Below, in pieces: positions 1-10,320 of a stretch of 64,000 bases of DNA (position 1 is its first letter; each line of letters begins with the position of its first letter). The notes beneath the pieces are model-generated. The model had not been told where the DNA came from. It did no database searches and was given only the letters and a program-made list of their open reading frames with translations. A program made the translations under genes and the position numbers. Origin of the DNA: Flectonema sp. DT1601. Its lineage: Eukaryota; Euglenozoa; Diplonemea; Diplonemida; Diplonemidae. The stretch spans positions 15,001 through 79,000 of the forward strand of contig OZ025821.1 of NCBI GenBank assembly GCA_964019425.1, written 5' to 3'.

Positions 1-1178
1 GCAGCACGCTTGGTGAAGATTTTTTCAACGGGTATGCACTGATGTCAGACCAGCAGAAAGGCCTCGACACAGCGATGAAAAAGTCGTTCCCACAGGCCAA
101 GGGGTTGAAGTGTTCAGCCCACATGGAACGCAACATAAAGGTTGCCTTCAAAAGTAAGGAAGCCGTGTCGAAGTTTAAGAAACTTCGAATGACGTCATCG
201 GAAGAGAGGTACGAGGAAGTGTTCGACACCCTCGATCCTGAATTTCAGGAGTACCTGAAGGGGAAAGACCCAACATCATGGGCAACGTGCCAGATAAGAG
301 CACGGAATTATGGACATACAACGTCCAACCTGGCGGAGAGCTTTAACGCCTCCTTATCAAAGATAAGGGCGAAAAGCATCCTCGGCCTGTTAAACGGGTT
401 ACTAGGCCAGCTTTCTCGTTGGTTCTATGAACGGCACATGGAAGATACAGGCAACGACGACGGAGCACTACAGCACGTGCAGGACAAGGTGGAGGCGCTT
501 AACGCCGAAGCCTCACGTTACGATGTAATACCTGCAAGTAAGTTAGGGGAGGTACATGAAGGTATTCCTATAACTCTCTCTTGCAAAAACATTCAAACTA
601 ATATTGTATTGTAATCCCCACAGCTTCAGTAATTAAGGGAGAAAGTACCCGCCTGGTGAAGGTCATTGCGAATGAAAGAATTGTGACATGCTCCTGTTTG
701 GTGCCTGAACAGACAGGCGTCCCCTGTGTCCACGCATGTGCTTTTTTGAGGTATGCTGCAACCTTCCCCAGTATATGATTTTGAATGTAGCCTTAAAACA
801 AAAAACAGGACACTAAAAATAAACCCTCTGTCCACTGCCAGTAGGGAGTTTACACATGGTGCACTCAGGAATGCGTATGCCACCCCGATCCGCCCAGTTG
901 GGGTTTACCTCATTGAGAGGTTGAAAGCAGATCTCCTCCCACCATTAACGCAGAGAGGAATTGGTGCCCCAAAGAAGAGAATAAAGTCTCAGGGAGAGGG
1001 AGGCAGACAATGTACACGTTGTCAGGGGTTTGGACACTACTCCACTACCTGCAAAGAGCCCCTCTCGGAGGCAAACCATCCGAAACCTGCGGCTAAGAAG
1101 GCAGCAGCTAAGCAATCAGCTGCAAAGAAGGCATCGCCAAAGAAATCGAAGAAGCCGGCCTTGAAGGCAAGAAAGTAA
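1..1178 (+). CDS. MULE (Mutator-like) transposase, copy 1, 5' end outside window
   Basis: This is the 3' part of a Mutator-like DNA-transposon transposase, nearly identical to the fuller copy at 1631-3681. The window opens inside the catalytic domain, just before the second acidic residue (MSDQQKGL, from position 42); the LAESFN block that usually carries the catalytic Glu follows. Two introns can be read: 538-623 (GTAAGT...CCCCACAG, 86 nt) and 751-841 (GTATGC...TGCCAG, 91 nt), both keeping frame. The exon between them encodes a SWIM zinc finger (CSC...PCVHAC). The last exon ends in a CCHC zinc knuckle (CTRCQGFGHYSTTC) and a Lys/Ala-rich basic tail, with stop at 1176-1178. In this family the enzyme cuts and joins transposon ends in the nucleus. 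The visible part looks intact. Intron calls are inferred from sequence alone. Confidence 0.8.
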
Positions 1179-1382
1179 TTGTCCTTCCATGCTTTGCACC
1201 TGTCGAAATAATAAAACTTAAAAACTACACACGCACCAATAACAAGCGATTACACTAGAACGCGCGATTGCAAGAACACCCTGGTTCAAGGTGGCTCGCT
1301 GCGGCGGGGTAACTGAAGTCCATTTTCGTTGGACTCAGCTCCACCACCCCTGCGCATGTTGAAAAAGTCCCCCAACGCTTGT
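1179..1382. mobile_element. Terminal fragment of tyrosine-recombinase retroelement (fossil)
   Basis: Beginning at the MULE stop codon is a stretch identical in type to the right-hand terminal repeat of the retroelement at 3680-8790 (starting AATTGTCCTTCCATGC and running to about 1382, where a few bases of element interior follow). It is a broken remnant. The same join to the MULE 3' end recurs at 3680 and 9274, so MULE and fossil were probably copied together. Confidence 0.6.
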
Positions 1383-1630
1383 TTAACCTTCTTGTCTTTG
1401 CTAATCTCATCAAGCCAGATGAACATCATACAAACGTTATCTCAACATCCGTGTGCGGGTGTTATCTTCCTCATCTCGGTTTAGCCCTGCACCATCTGCG
1501 GATTCTCGAAGGAAACTGGTCGCCTACGATGCTTCGTTCAGTAAAACGTACAAGTTCCTAATCATAAACATTTTTCTTTCTCTCTAGGCTTTTACTCTTT
1601 TACTACAAACTCTTATTCTCAATCTCTAAG
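1383..1630. other. Spacer between MULE copies
   Basis: No supported gene. The stretch is presumably the 5' flank and leader of MULE copy 2; a pyrimidine-rich run (TTTTTCTTTCTCTC, about 1569-1583) lies just ahead of the ATG at 1631. I could not define terminal inverted repeats by eye. Confidence 0.4.
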
Positions 1631-3681
1631 ATGCCCGGAAACATAGTTGAAACTCAACCTGCTGCCACTGAAACTCAGCCTGCCTCAGCTTTGGCTGACA
1701 CAAGACCTAGTATTGAGGGAACCTTTCAATCCTTTGACGCACTTCGTGCGAGGGTAACCTTCGCTTCTTGTTCTTCGGGAAGGGGGTTTAAGACAAGCCA
1801 CGTAGTGGGGAAAAGGGTGACATTCACGTGCACAAACGCATGTGGGTGGAAAGTATGTGCCACAGCAACAGACGAAGGTTGCTACCACATAACGCGTGTG
1901 GTTCTTCGGCACGACAGCACGTGTGCTGTTGGAGAAAGCAGCTCCTACGGTATGAAGAATACTGTCTCATACCTTGCTGCTGAAAAGTGTAGGTATGCCT
2001 GCCTGCCTCATAATTGTATTCTGGTTGGTTACAATTAGTTTTTGCCACAACACTAAACATAGGTCTCTAGGAGAGAAATAAACCGCGGCGTGTTTAATCG
2101 CAGACATGAAGGAGAAGGGGGTCGTGATAAAGAAGGACACCGCCTATCGCGCGCTGCAGAAGGCGGATAGGGAGATCAACGGGGATCCCCACGACGGGTA
2201 CAAATTCTTAGAGTCGTGGTGCCGCGCAGCGGAGGTGGCAAACCCTGGGACTAAGTGGCACATTGCGGACAAGGACGGGCGATTTTGTCATTTGTTCCTC
2301 GCCTTTGGTCCCTGCATTGACGGGGCAAAACATTGTCCCCAAGGCTTTGGGGTGACCGATGGGTGCTCCCTGAAAGGGTACTACGTCGGGAATTTTCTAA
2401 CGTTGTTGGGCATGGATGCTTCTGGGCGAGAGTTCCCAGTTGCCTTTGCCATCACAGGAAACGAGAGCAAAAAAACCTGGGGATGGTTTTTTGACAAGTG
2501 TCGCAGCACGCTTGGTGAAGATTTTTTCAACGGGTATGCACTGATGTCAGACCAGCAGAAAGGCCTCGACACAGCGATGAAAAAGTCGTTCCCACAGGCC
2601 AAGGGGTTGAAGTGTTCAGCCCACATGGAACGCAACATAAAGGTTGCCTTCAAAAGTAAGGAAGCCGTGTCGAAGTTTAAGAAACTTCGAATGACGTCAT
2701 CGGAAGAGAGGTACGAGGAAGTGTTCGACACCCTCGATCCTGAATTTCAGGAGTACCTGAAGGGGAAAGACCCAACATCATGGGCAACGTGCCAGATAAG
2801 AGCACAGAATTATGGACATACAACATCCAACCTGGCAGAGAGCTTTAACACCTCCTTATCAAAGATAAGGGCAAAAAGCATCCTCAGCCTGTTAAACGGG
2901 TTACTAGGACAGCTTTCTCGTTGGTTCTATGAACGGCACATGGAAGATACAGGCAACGACGACGGAGCACTACAGCACGTGCAGGACAGGTGGAGGCGCT
3001 TAACGCCGAAGCCTGTACGTTACGATGTAATACCTGCAAGTAAGTTAGGGGAGGTACATGAAGGTATTCCTATAACTCTCTCTTGCAAAAACATTCAAAC
3101 TAATATTGTATTGTAATCCCCACAGCTTCAGTAATTAAGGGAGAAAGTACCCGCCTGGTGAAGGTCATTGCGAATGAAAAAATTGTGACATGCACCTGTT
3201 TGGTGCCTGAACAGACAGGCATCCCCTGTGTCCACGCATGTGCTTTTTTGAGGTATGCTGCAACCTTCCCCAGTATATGATTTTGAATGTAGCCTTAAAA
3301 CAAAAAACAGGACACTAAAAATAAACCCTCTGTCCACTGCCAGTAGGGAGTTTACACATGGTGCACTCAGGAATGCGTATGCCACCCCGATCCGCCCAGT
3401 TGGGGTTTACCTCATTGAGAGGTTGAAAACAGATCTCCTCCCACCATTAACGCAGAGAGGAATTGGTGCCCCAAAGAAGAGAATAAAGTCTCAGGGAGAG
3501 GGGAGGCAGACAATGTACGCGTTGTCAGGGGTTTGGACACTACTCCACTACCTGCAAAGAGCCCCTCTCGGAGGCAAACCATCTGAAACCTGCGGCTAAG
3601 AAGGCAGCAGCTAAGCAATCAGCTGCGAAGAAGGCATCGCCAAAGAAATCGAAGAAGCCGGCCTTGAAGGCAAGAAAGTAA
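1631..3681 (+). CDS. MULE (Mutator-like) transposase, copy 2, spliced
   Basis: A transposase gene starting at ATG 1631. Exon 1 encodes an N-terminal Cys/His DNA-binding module of MuDR type (CTNACGWKVCA ... RHDSTC). An intron at about 1989-2103 (GTAGGT...ATCGCAG) links it in frame to the helix-rich segment YMKEKGVVIKKDTAYRAL. The MULE catalytic domain follows: first Asp in VTDGCSLKG, second in MSDQQKGL, then LAESFN. Introns at 3040-3125 and 3253-3343 match those of copy 1 and lead to a SWIM finger and the zinc-knuckle exon. Compared with copy 1, a small deletion and a nearby insertion around 2988-3015 shift and restore the frame (VEALNAEAS becomes WRRLTPKPV). One extra G in the run near 3500 shifts the zinc-knuckle exon so that its ORF ends early at 3599. 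This copy is probably inactive in its C-terminus. Family assignment is firm; splice sites are inferred. Confidence 0.8.
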
Positions 3682-4192
3682 TTGTCCTTCCATGCTTTGC
3701 ACCTGTCGAAATAATAAAACTTAAAAACTACACACGCACCAATAACAAGCGATTACACTAGAACGCGCGATTGCAAGAACACCCTGGTTCAAGGTGGCTC
3801 GCTGCGGCGGGGTAACTGAAGTCCGTTTTCGTTGGACTCAGCTCCACCACGGGGTGGAGGGGTGAGGAGGGTGGGCTTCGAAAACGTGAGTGTGAGAGAA
3901 AGAAGTGATCGAGCTGTATAAAGAATTTCTTTTTGAAAAAATAGAAGGCTAAAGAATATATAAAAATGTCTGCTGTTTCGTTCATTTTTCCAACTTCGGA
4001 ATCATACACTTTTCTGTCTGATTCCTTTGATTATTTCTTTCCGGTGCTAAGCTTGGTGGAAAATTACCTGAATGAATCCTAGTAATTGTCCTTCCATGCT
4101 TTGCACCTGTCGAAATAATAAAACTTAAAAACTACACACGCACCAATAACAAGCAATTACACTAGAACGCGCGATTGCAAGAACACCCTGGT

Positions 4193-6256
4193 TCAAGGTG
4201 GCTCGCTGCGGCGGGGTAACTGAAGTCCGTTTTCGTTGGACTCAGCTCCACCACCCCTGCGCATGTTGAAAAAGTCCCCCAACGCTTGTTTAACCTTCCC
4301 CTTGGTCGAATGAGAAACAGTCTCCCTTGAAGGAATGTCAGCAGGATTGTACTTCATACTAACCCATCCAAGGGTGTAGGAACATTTCAAAAGAAAAAGA
4401 AAATCAATGGCCTTGACCAAACACTTGTTCAAAATGAATGACTTAACAGACATCTTTTTCCTAAAAACTCCGCATACCATGGTATTGTCCACCCATATAG
4501 TAAGGTGGTCTGCAGCTTTGATGGCTTTTAATGTCTGCCCTAAGGCATCTGCCTCAAGCACATTGATATGACGATCTTCACCTTGAGGCCATGAAGATCC
4601 CACAATATCCAATTCACCGCTATTCCAAACAATAACACCTCCCCACCCTTTGAGGGAGGCATCAACAAACACCTCTGCAGTCCTACCACTTTTTCTTTCA
4701 GGAAGAATCTTCCTAATGCGCTGAACCGCCTGAATCCAACTTGAAAGTTCCTTCTTAACTGACAAGGGAATAGTAACATGATCCTGCACCTGTATAGAGC
4801 CGTAGTTCAGGCGGTTTGTGATCCTGCGCATGTACTTCAGGGCAAACCAATACTTTCCAGGTGAGACCCCCACGATGGCACTCGCATGTAGAAGGCGGCC
4901 CCCCAGCGATTCAAGCTGTGATGCACCCAAACCTGATAGAACACACGTTGAAATCTTCCTCTTAATCTTAGAACCTAAAGAAACGACCTCATCACAGTGA
5001 GAGAACGAAACACCCAGAAATTCATAATCCTGCGACAAGTTCACTGTGTCACTGGGCTTCCATGTTACTCTCGCTTCCTTAGCAAATCCATCCATTCTTC
5101 TTGTCGCCGCCTCTACATCTTCCTTCTTACCAAACAACCTTATGTTGTCAATCCACCAATGAATACCAACATGTTTCTCAGCAAACTCCTCCCTCACAAA
5201 CATTGGATCACCGGCCACAACTGCTGCAATGGTGTTCATGATTTCCGGTGCACAAACATGTCCCATTGGCAATCGTGTCAAAGCAAAGGTCCTTCCAGAT
5301 GAATCAAAAAATGTAAAGAACTTCTGTGACTGTTCTGGTATTTGGATCTGAAAGAAACCAGTCTTGAAATCCCTGCATGAAGCCACCTCAGAACGAACTG
5401 CATCCAAGTAGTATGAGATATGTTTTAGTGGGACATTCGGCTCATATCCAAAATCTGTCAGGTTTTCATTTGCTTCTCGCGTCCATAAAATGAAGCGTTG
5501 CCTGTTCCCAGTCTCCCTCTCCTCATACACTGTAAAAGGTATGTTCTCAGACAAAGGGGCCGTGCTAACAGGTACCGCAATCCCACAGTTTACCAATTCT
5601 TCTGCGTGTTCAGAGCTGAAACGTGATTTCTTCCTTCTAACTCGGTTCGTTCTCTCCTTTAATACAGGGAACGTTAAAGACAAGACATGCTTGAACCTCT
5701 CCAAGATCGCTGGATGCATTCTGTCTTGAACCATCTCAAGATCCATAGTTTCAGTTGAGGCAACATGGAGAGGTGAGGCAATCTCCTCAGCAGTAGTGGG
5801 AATGCGGGTGCTCTTGGAACGATGTGTGAAACCTGCTCCTATCTTTCTAATAACATCTCTCTCTAAAGGAGGGAGGTAACAATCTGTGTCCTCAGTGCCC
5901 TTGCCATTGCGACTTGATCCCCTCCATACCTCAGGGTTACATCCGAAAGAGGTGATATTGTTTTGTGCTTTGCTAATCTGCTTATGAGCTCTTCTGGGAT
6001 AGGATGACCCTCTGCCAAGACCTGCATCAAGTGGCTGATCGCACCTCTCTTTATGGAGTGTGCCGTGTACTGCTTCATGCTGGGGTCCTTTCTGAATTCT
6101 TTCACCAGGCTTGATGTGTCCCACGGGTGTAAACTTTCGAAGTGGCCCATTCCCTGCAACAACTCGAAGATTCCTTCCGTCAGTGATCCCTGAATCACCA
6201 CCCATCGACTTGGCGAGAAAGGGTTCGCCCTCTTCCCTTTTGGGGTGGTAAACCAA
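4193..6256 (-). CDS. Reverse transcriptase-RNase H region of the retroelement (fossil part)
   Basis: This part of the fossil has a long open frame with a palm-type reverse transcriptase core (around RDFKTGFFQIQIP and LTRLPMGHVCAPE) followed by an RNase H region (VFVDASLKGWGG, then ADALGQTLKAIKAADH and WVDNTMV). Its C-terminus runs into terminal segment A, so the tail AESNENGLQLPRRSEPP is found again in the solo terminal copies. It overlaps the recombinase frame, as is usual for the family. It is treated as a fossil. Confidence 0.7.
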   Translation of the reverse strand: MVYHPKREEGEPFLAKSMGGDSGITDGRNLRVVAGNGPLRKFTPVGHIKPGERIQKGPQHEAVHGTLHKERCDQPLDAGLGRGSSYPRRAHKQISKAQNNITSFGCNPEVWRGSSRNGKGTEDTDCYLPPLERDVIRKIGAGFTHRSKSTRIPTTAEEIASPLHVASTETMDLEMVQDRMHPAILERFKHVLSLTFPVLKERTNRVRRKKSRFSSEHAEELVNCGIAVPVSTAPLSENIPFTVYEERETGNRQRFILWTREANENLTDFGYEPNVPLKHISYYLDAVRSEVASCRDFKTGFFQIQIPEQSQKFFTFFDSSGRTFALTRLPMGHVCAPEIMNTIAAVVAGDPMFVREEFAEKHVGIHWWIDNIRLFGKKEDVEAATRRMDGFAKEARVTWKPSDTVNLSQDYEFLGVSFSHCDEVVSLGSKIKRKISTCVLSGLGASQLESLGGRLLHASAIVGVSPGKYWFALKYMRRITNRLNYGSIQVQDHVTIPLSVKKELSSWIQAVQRIRKILPERKSGRTAEVFVDASLKGWGGVIVWNSGELDIVGSSWPQGEDRHINVLEADALGQTLKAIKAADHLTIWVDNTMVCGVFRKKMSVKSFILNKCLVKAIDFLFLLKCSYTLGWVSMKYNPADIPSRETVSHSTKGKVKQALGDFFNMRRGGGAESNENGLQLPRRSEPP

Positions 6257-6840
6257 TCTATTATGATCTCGTCTTCAGTCACATGTATAAACTGGCTGCG
6301 TGTCAGTGCTGCTACCTCGGCCCATCTCGACGCAGTCTTCCATGCTACCAGTACTGCCAACCAGGTTCTGCAATCCTTCTGTGCTGCTGCCCACTCGAGC
6401 AGGTCGTTTTTGATCATCGGTACAGCCTGCTGTGTTGGTATTGCTGCCCCTGCTGCCCTTAAAGCTGCAGCTAGGCTCAGCAATTGGCCATTTGGCATGC
6501 CCATTTTTCCCATCACCGCGGACAGCATCTTTGTATATGTCAGGAGGCCCTGTGGTGACACCCCTGTAGCCATCACAAACAGAACTCCCGAGCTGTGGTC
6601 GATTTGCAGATTCCTTTCCTGCCCCCACTTCAGAAATCTCTTCCAAAGGTTCCTTCTGCCTGATGTGGTCTTCCCTGCCCACATCTCCTGCATTGTCTCT
6701 GACAAGCGTTCGGTTGCCTCGATCTCGGTTATCTTGTCCTCTGGGTGCCCCCTTCCATTCTGGTCCCCCTTCGACAACATCTGCAGAATGATGTTCCCCA
6801 CCACATTGTGCTGGTCTAATTGAACTTCGTTCCCGTACAA
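5863..6840 (-). CDS. Tyrosine recombinase region of the retroelement (fossil part)
   Basis: This open frame carries the Arg of TASRWAEVAALTRSQF and the His-x-x-Arg block HSIKRGAISHL expected of tyrosine recombinases (the integrating enzyme in DIRS, Ngaro and VIPER elements). It lies between the repeat tract and the reverse transcriptase and overlaps the latter. It is a fossil part, described only as a remnant. Confidence 0.65.
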   Translation of the reverse strand: MYGNEVQLDQHNVVGNIILQMLSKGDQNGRGHPEDKITEIEATERLSETMQEMWAGKTTSGRRNLWKRFLKWGQERNLQIDHSSGVLFVMATGVSPQGLLTYTKMLSAVMGKMGMPNGQLLSLAAALRAAGAAIPTQQAVPMIKNDLLEWAAAQKDCRTWLAVLVAWKTASRWAEVAALTRSQFIHVTEDEIIIDWFTTPKGKRANPFSPSRWVVIQGSLTEGIFELLQGMGHFESLHPWDTSSLVKEFRKDPSMKQYTAHSIKRGAISHLMQVLAEGHPIPEELISRLAKHKTISPLSDVTLRYGGDQVAMARALRTQIVTSLL

Positions 6841-6879
6841 TGTGGATACTTGTCTTGTTGTTGATGGATCTTCTCAAGG

Positions 6880-7365
6880 ATGAATTGCGTTCCTGTACCG
6901 TCCCAGGTCGGACGGAGTTCTCGTTGACATATCGACTTTCAATTGATTTGCGTTCCTGCACAGCCCCAGGTTGGACACCGTTCTCCTTGGGGAATCGGCT
7001 TGTAATATTTTTGCGTTCCTGTACAGTCCCAGGTTGGACGGAGTTCCCACTGACAGATCGACTTGTAATTGATTTGCGTTCCTGTACAGTCCCAGGTCGG
7101 ACGGAGTTCCCACTGACAGATCGATTTGTAATTGATTTGCGTTCCTGTACAGTCCCAGGTCGGACGGAGTTCCCACTGACAGATCGATTTGTAATTGATT
7201 TGCGTTCCTGTACAGTCCCAGGTCGGACGGTGTTCTCTCTGACAGATCGACTTGCAATAGTTTTACGTTCCTGTACAGTCCCAGGTCGGACACCGTTCTC
7301 AACGACAGATCGGCCTTCAATTGATTTTTGTTCCTGTACAGTCCCAGGCTGGACGAACTTGCAGC
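6880..7365 (-). repeat. 63-bp tandem repeats inside the retroelement
   Basis: About eight copies of a 63-bp unit (21 codons). On the minus strand the encoded unit reads RPGTVQERKSITNRSVSGNS with variation. The unit length is a multiple of three, so three frames stay open across the tract, including a long one on the plus strand. The tract lies between the gag-like part and the recombinase. Central units (7018-7207) are the most alike, which is typical of recent unequal exchange. Confidence 0.85.
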
Positions 7366-7401
7366 TCCATGCTGACTTGCGATAGAAGGGGTTCCCGCGG
7401 T

Positions 7402-8754
7402 TCACTTCGCCTGTAGACGTGAGCCCCCCCCGGCGTTTCCCTTCGGTCTGAACTGAAAGCGGTTACCCACATTCAGTTTCTTTACAAAGGTTGGTGGGCG
7501 TGCTCTCTTCTTTTTTACTATCAAGGCATTCGCCTTTTCTACAGGATCTTCGGATGCTATCAGTAGTTGCTCCTGAAGCTCCGACCGCTTTGTACCGTCT
7601 GTACAGAAAAAGTGTTGAAACCTTAACTGTCTCAACAAATCATCCCCCAACTTCACCAAGTGAGGAACCTGCGTCCAGCCTGTCACTCTTTCCATACCAA
7701 AAAGGAAGTTTGAGAGGTTCTCAAATTTTTCAACCAATAAGTCCCCTCCCAGACCATATTTTAGACCGGAAACATATCAGCCATCAAGCTTCATCACTAG
7801 TGTCGCCGCCTCCTTCGCTTCAAGGATTTCCTCCCATGCCTTGACCTCCTTTGCACATGACGGGTCAGTTATCAGTTCTAGGTGCTCTTCATGATCAGGT
7901 TCAGGCTGAGTATTCTGTTGTATCACCGGTGGCTGGAATGGCTGAGGTGGCATCCCCACTGGTGGCTGATGTGATAGTGGCGGTGGCATCGGCATCGGTG
8001 GCTGATGTGATAGTGGCGGTGGTGGCGGTGGCATCGGCATCTTCACTGCTTCGTGTTGCTGTGGTCGTGTCTCTTGTCTTTCTACCCGTGTTTTTAGCGA
8101 AACGAGTTCCGCCATTAGCGACTGCATTACAGTCTCGGTTTGTTGTTGCTGTTGCTGCTGTCTCATTGTAAAATCTTCGATGGTCGTCCTTATCGACCCC
8201 ATCTCTTCAGCCATGTTTTCCCTGTACCTGGCAACCGATTCAAACCTCTGACCCACTCCAGAAAAGGTTGCCTCTGTCCGACTTTCTAACACCCTCGTTG
8301 CTTCGGCATTGTCTGAACATGCCTGCTGCGCCTGTTGACACAGTAAGGCTGCATCCTCCTGCAGACTGCCCATCGCATCGTTGGCGTCATCATACGACAC
8401 GAGACGGGGGTTCTCCCCCCTTGACAGCCGCCCTCCAACCTTCGCGGCTTTTTCTGCTACCAATCCTCGATTTACCCTTGACAGCAGACCCAATAACACA
8501 ACTGCATGTGTTATTGGGACCGTCGCCAATGATCCTTGCGGCATCCCCAAAGAGATGGCAAGTGTCCCCCTTACCATCTCCCTAAGCGATGTATCATTCC
8601 TCAGCTGATTGAGGTCCACTTCAAACGGGATATCTGCTTTTGCTGTATCCAAATCAATCATTTCACTCTCTGTAGGTACCAGATTCCCTGTCTTTTTCTC
8701 CCATACATTCTTCAAGGCAGCAGGGAATGTAAACTCAACAAGTGGCATCTTCAA
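7402..8754 (-). CDS. Gag-like region of the retroelement (fossil part)
   Basis: Two open stretches upstream of the repeat tract. The larger (8754-7777) starts MKMPLVEFTFPAAL and has a helix-rich body, a Gln run and a Pro/Met-rich segment. The smaller (7737-7402) is basic and ends FRPKGNAGGGSRLQAK. Position ahead of the recombinase and polymerase and the composition suggest gag; no capsid signature is certain. It is treated as a fossil. Confidence 0.5.
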
Positions 8755-8816
8755 AAACGTGAGTGTGAGAGAAAGAAGTGATCGAGCAATAAAGTACAGA
8801 AACTGTAGCTTTAGAA

Positions 8817-9274
8817 TCGTTGGTGTCCACGCATGTGCTTTTTTGAGGTATGCTGCAACCTTCCCCAGTATATGATTTTGAATGTAGCCTTAAAACAAAA
8901 AACAGGACACTAAAAATAAACCCTCTGTCCACTGCCAGTAGGGAGTTTACACATGGTGCACTCAGGAATGCGTATGCCACCCCAATCCGCCCAGTTGGGG
9001 TTTACCTCATTGAGAGGTTGAAAACAGATCTCCTCCCACCATTAACGCAGAGAGGAATTGGTGCCCCAAAGAAGAGAATAAAGTCTCAGGGAGAGGGAGG
9101 CAGACAATGTACGCGTTGTCAGGGGTTTGGACACTACTCCACTACCTGCAAAGAGCCCCTCTCGGAGGCAAACCATCCGAAACCTGCGGCTAAGAAGGCA
9201 GCAGCTAAGCAATCAGCTGCGAAGAAGGCATCGCCAAAGAAATCGAAGAAGCCGGCCTTGAAGGCAAGAAAGTA
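8817..9274 (+). pseudogene. MULE transposase 3' fragment (copy 3)
   Basis: Starting inside the SWIM-finger exon (GTGTCCACGCATGTGC), the sequence follows the MULE copies through the 91-nt intron to the zinc-knuckle exon (CTRCQGFGHYSTTC) and the basic tail, stopping at 9272-9274. The catalytic domain is absent; it is replaced on the left by the retroelement's truncated end. It cannot make a transposase. Confidence 0.8.
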
Positions 9275-9631
9275 ATTGTCCTTCCATGCTTTGCACCTGT
9301 CAAAATAATAAAACTTAAAAACTACACACGCACCAATAACAAGCGATTACACTAGAACACACAATTGCAAGAACACTAGGATTCATTCAGGTAATTTTCC
9401 ACCAAGCTTAGCACCAGAAAGAAATAATCAAAGGAATCAGACAGAAAAGTGTATGATTCCGAAGTTGGAAAAATGAACGAAACAGCAGACATTTTTATAT
9501 ATTCTTTAGCCTTCTATTTTTTTCAAAAAGAAATTCTTTATACAGCTCGATCACTTCTTTCTCTCACACTCACATTTTCGAAGCCCACCCTCCTCACCCC
9601 TCTAGAAGCCGGCCTTGAAGGCAAGAAAGTA
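9275..9631. mobile_element. Terminal fragments A and inverted B of the retroelement (fossil)
   Basis: Segment A (9275-9375) continues from the MULE end. It is followed by segment B in reverse orientation (about 9376-9600, starting CTAGGATTCATTCAGG), then a 30-bp piece of MULE 3' coding end (9604-9631). Inverted B here and direct B at 3850-4082 bracket the whole retroelement-MULE composite. These are broken remnants. Confidence 0.6.
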
Positions 9632-10035
9632 ATTGTCCTTCCATGCTTTGCACCTGTCGAAATAATAAAACTTAAAAACTACACACGCACCAATAACAAG
9701 CGATTACACTAGAACGCGCGATTGCAAGAACACCCTGGTTCAAGGTGGCTCGCTGCGGCGGGGTAACTGAAGTCCGTTTTCGTTGGACTCAGCTCCACCA
9801 CGGGGTGGAGGGGTGAGGAGGGTGGGCTTCGAAAACGTGAGTGTGAGAGAAAGAAGTGATCGAGCTGTATAAAGAATTTCTTTTTGAAAAAATAGAAGGC
9901 TAAAGAATATATAAAAAATGTCTGTTGTTTTGTTCATTTTTCCAACTTCGGAATCATACACTTTTCTGCCTGATTCCTTTGATTATTTCTTTCCGGTGCT
10001 AAGCTTGGTGGAAAATTACGTGAATGAATTCTAGT
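9632..10035 (-). mobile_element. Short internally deleted relative of the retroelement (fossil)
   Basis: Segments A (about 9632-9803) and B (about 9803-10035) are joined directly, with none of the coding interior, giving a unit of about 400 bp. The same A-B unit recurs at 10929-11325, 20808-21203 and 29876-30252. It looks like a non-autonomous derivative or a recombination remnant; it has no coding capacity of its own. Confidence 0.6.
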
Positions 10036-10075
10036 AATTGTCCTTCCATGCTTTGCACCTGTCGAAATAATAAGG

Positions 10076-10320
10076 ATATTTTGGTGGCAAAAAAAGTGTC
10101 AATTTTTTTTTTTTTTTTTTTTTTGAATTTTTTTTTTTTTTTTTTTTTTCATGAACAGCGAAAAATTTTTTTTTTTTGTTACTGAATAGAGAAAAAAAAT
10201 TATCACTTTCAGTGAATAGCGAAAAAAAATTATCATATTCAGTGAACAGCGAAAAAAAAAAAAATTCTTTTACTGAATAGCGAAAATGGAATTATTGGAC
10301 CCCCCAATAGCGAAAATCTC
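10076..10320. repeat. Degenerate minisatellite with homopolymer runs
   Basis: Long T runs are followed by four to five irregular copies of a roughly 35-bp unit around the core TGAATAGCGAAAA (10190-10312), each with an A run. No coding potential is seen. Confidence 0.7.

Larger units (their letters stand above)
3680..8790 (-). mobile_element. Tyrosine-recombinase retroelement, VIPER/Ngaro-like (fossil)
   Basis: An old retroelement read on the minus strand. Its parts in order are: a short left terminal piece (about 8747-8788), a gag-like region (8754-7402), a 63-bp tandem repeat tract (about 7365-6880), a tyrosine recombinase (6840-5863), reverse transcriptase with RNase H (6256-4193), then terminal sequences. 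The termini form split direct repeats: segment A at about 4082-4254, segment B at about 3850-4082, segment A again at about 3680-3850, and a short B at the gag side. Split direct repeats with a tyrosine recombinase in place of a DDE integrase are known from Ngaro, PAT and VIPER elements. Recombinase ahead of reverse transcriptase is the order reported for trypanosome VIPER. The coding parts are long and open, so it is not very old, but the left terminus is cut short and it lies among MULE pieces. I regard it as broken. Confidence 0.75.

Noticed and set aside
626-883. Minus-strand 85-aa ORF repeated at 3128 and 8735
   Set aside because: It is antisense to the MULE SWIM-finger exon and intron; repeated only because the MULE is.
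6840-7385. Plus-strand ORF (181 aa) across the 63-bp repeats
   Set aside because: Open only because the repeat unit is 21 codons long; it lies antisense to the retroelement.
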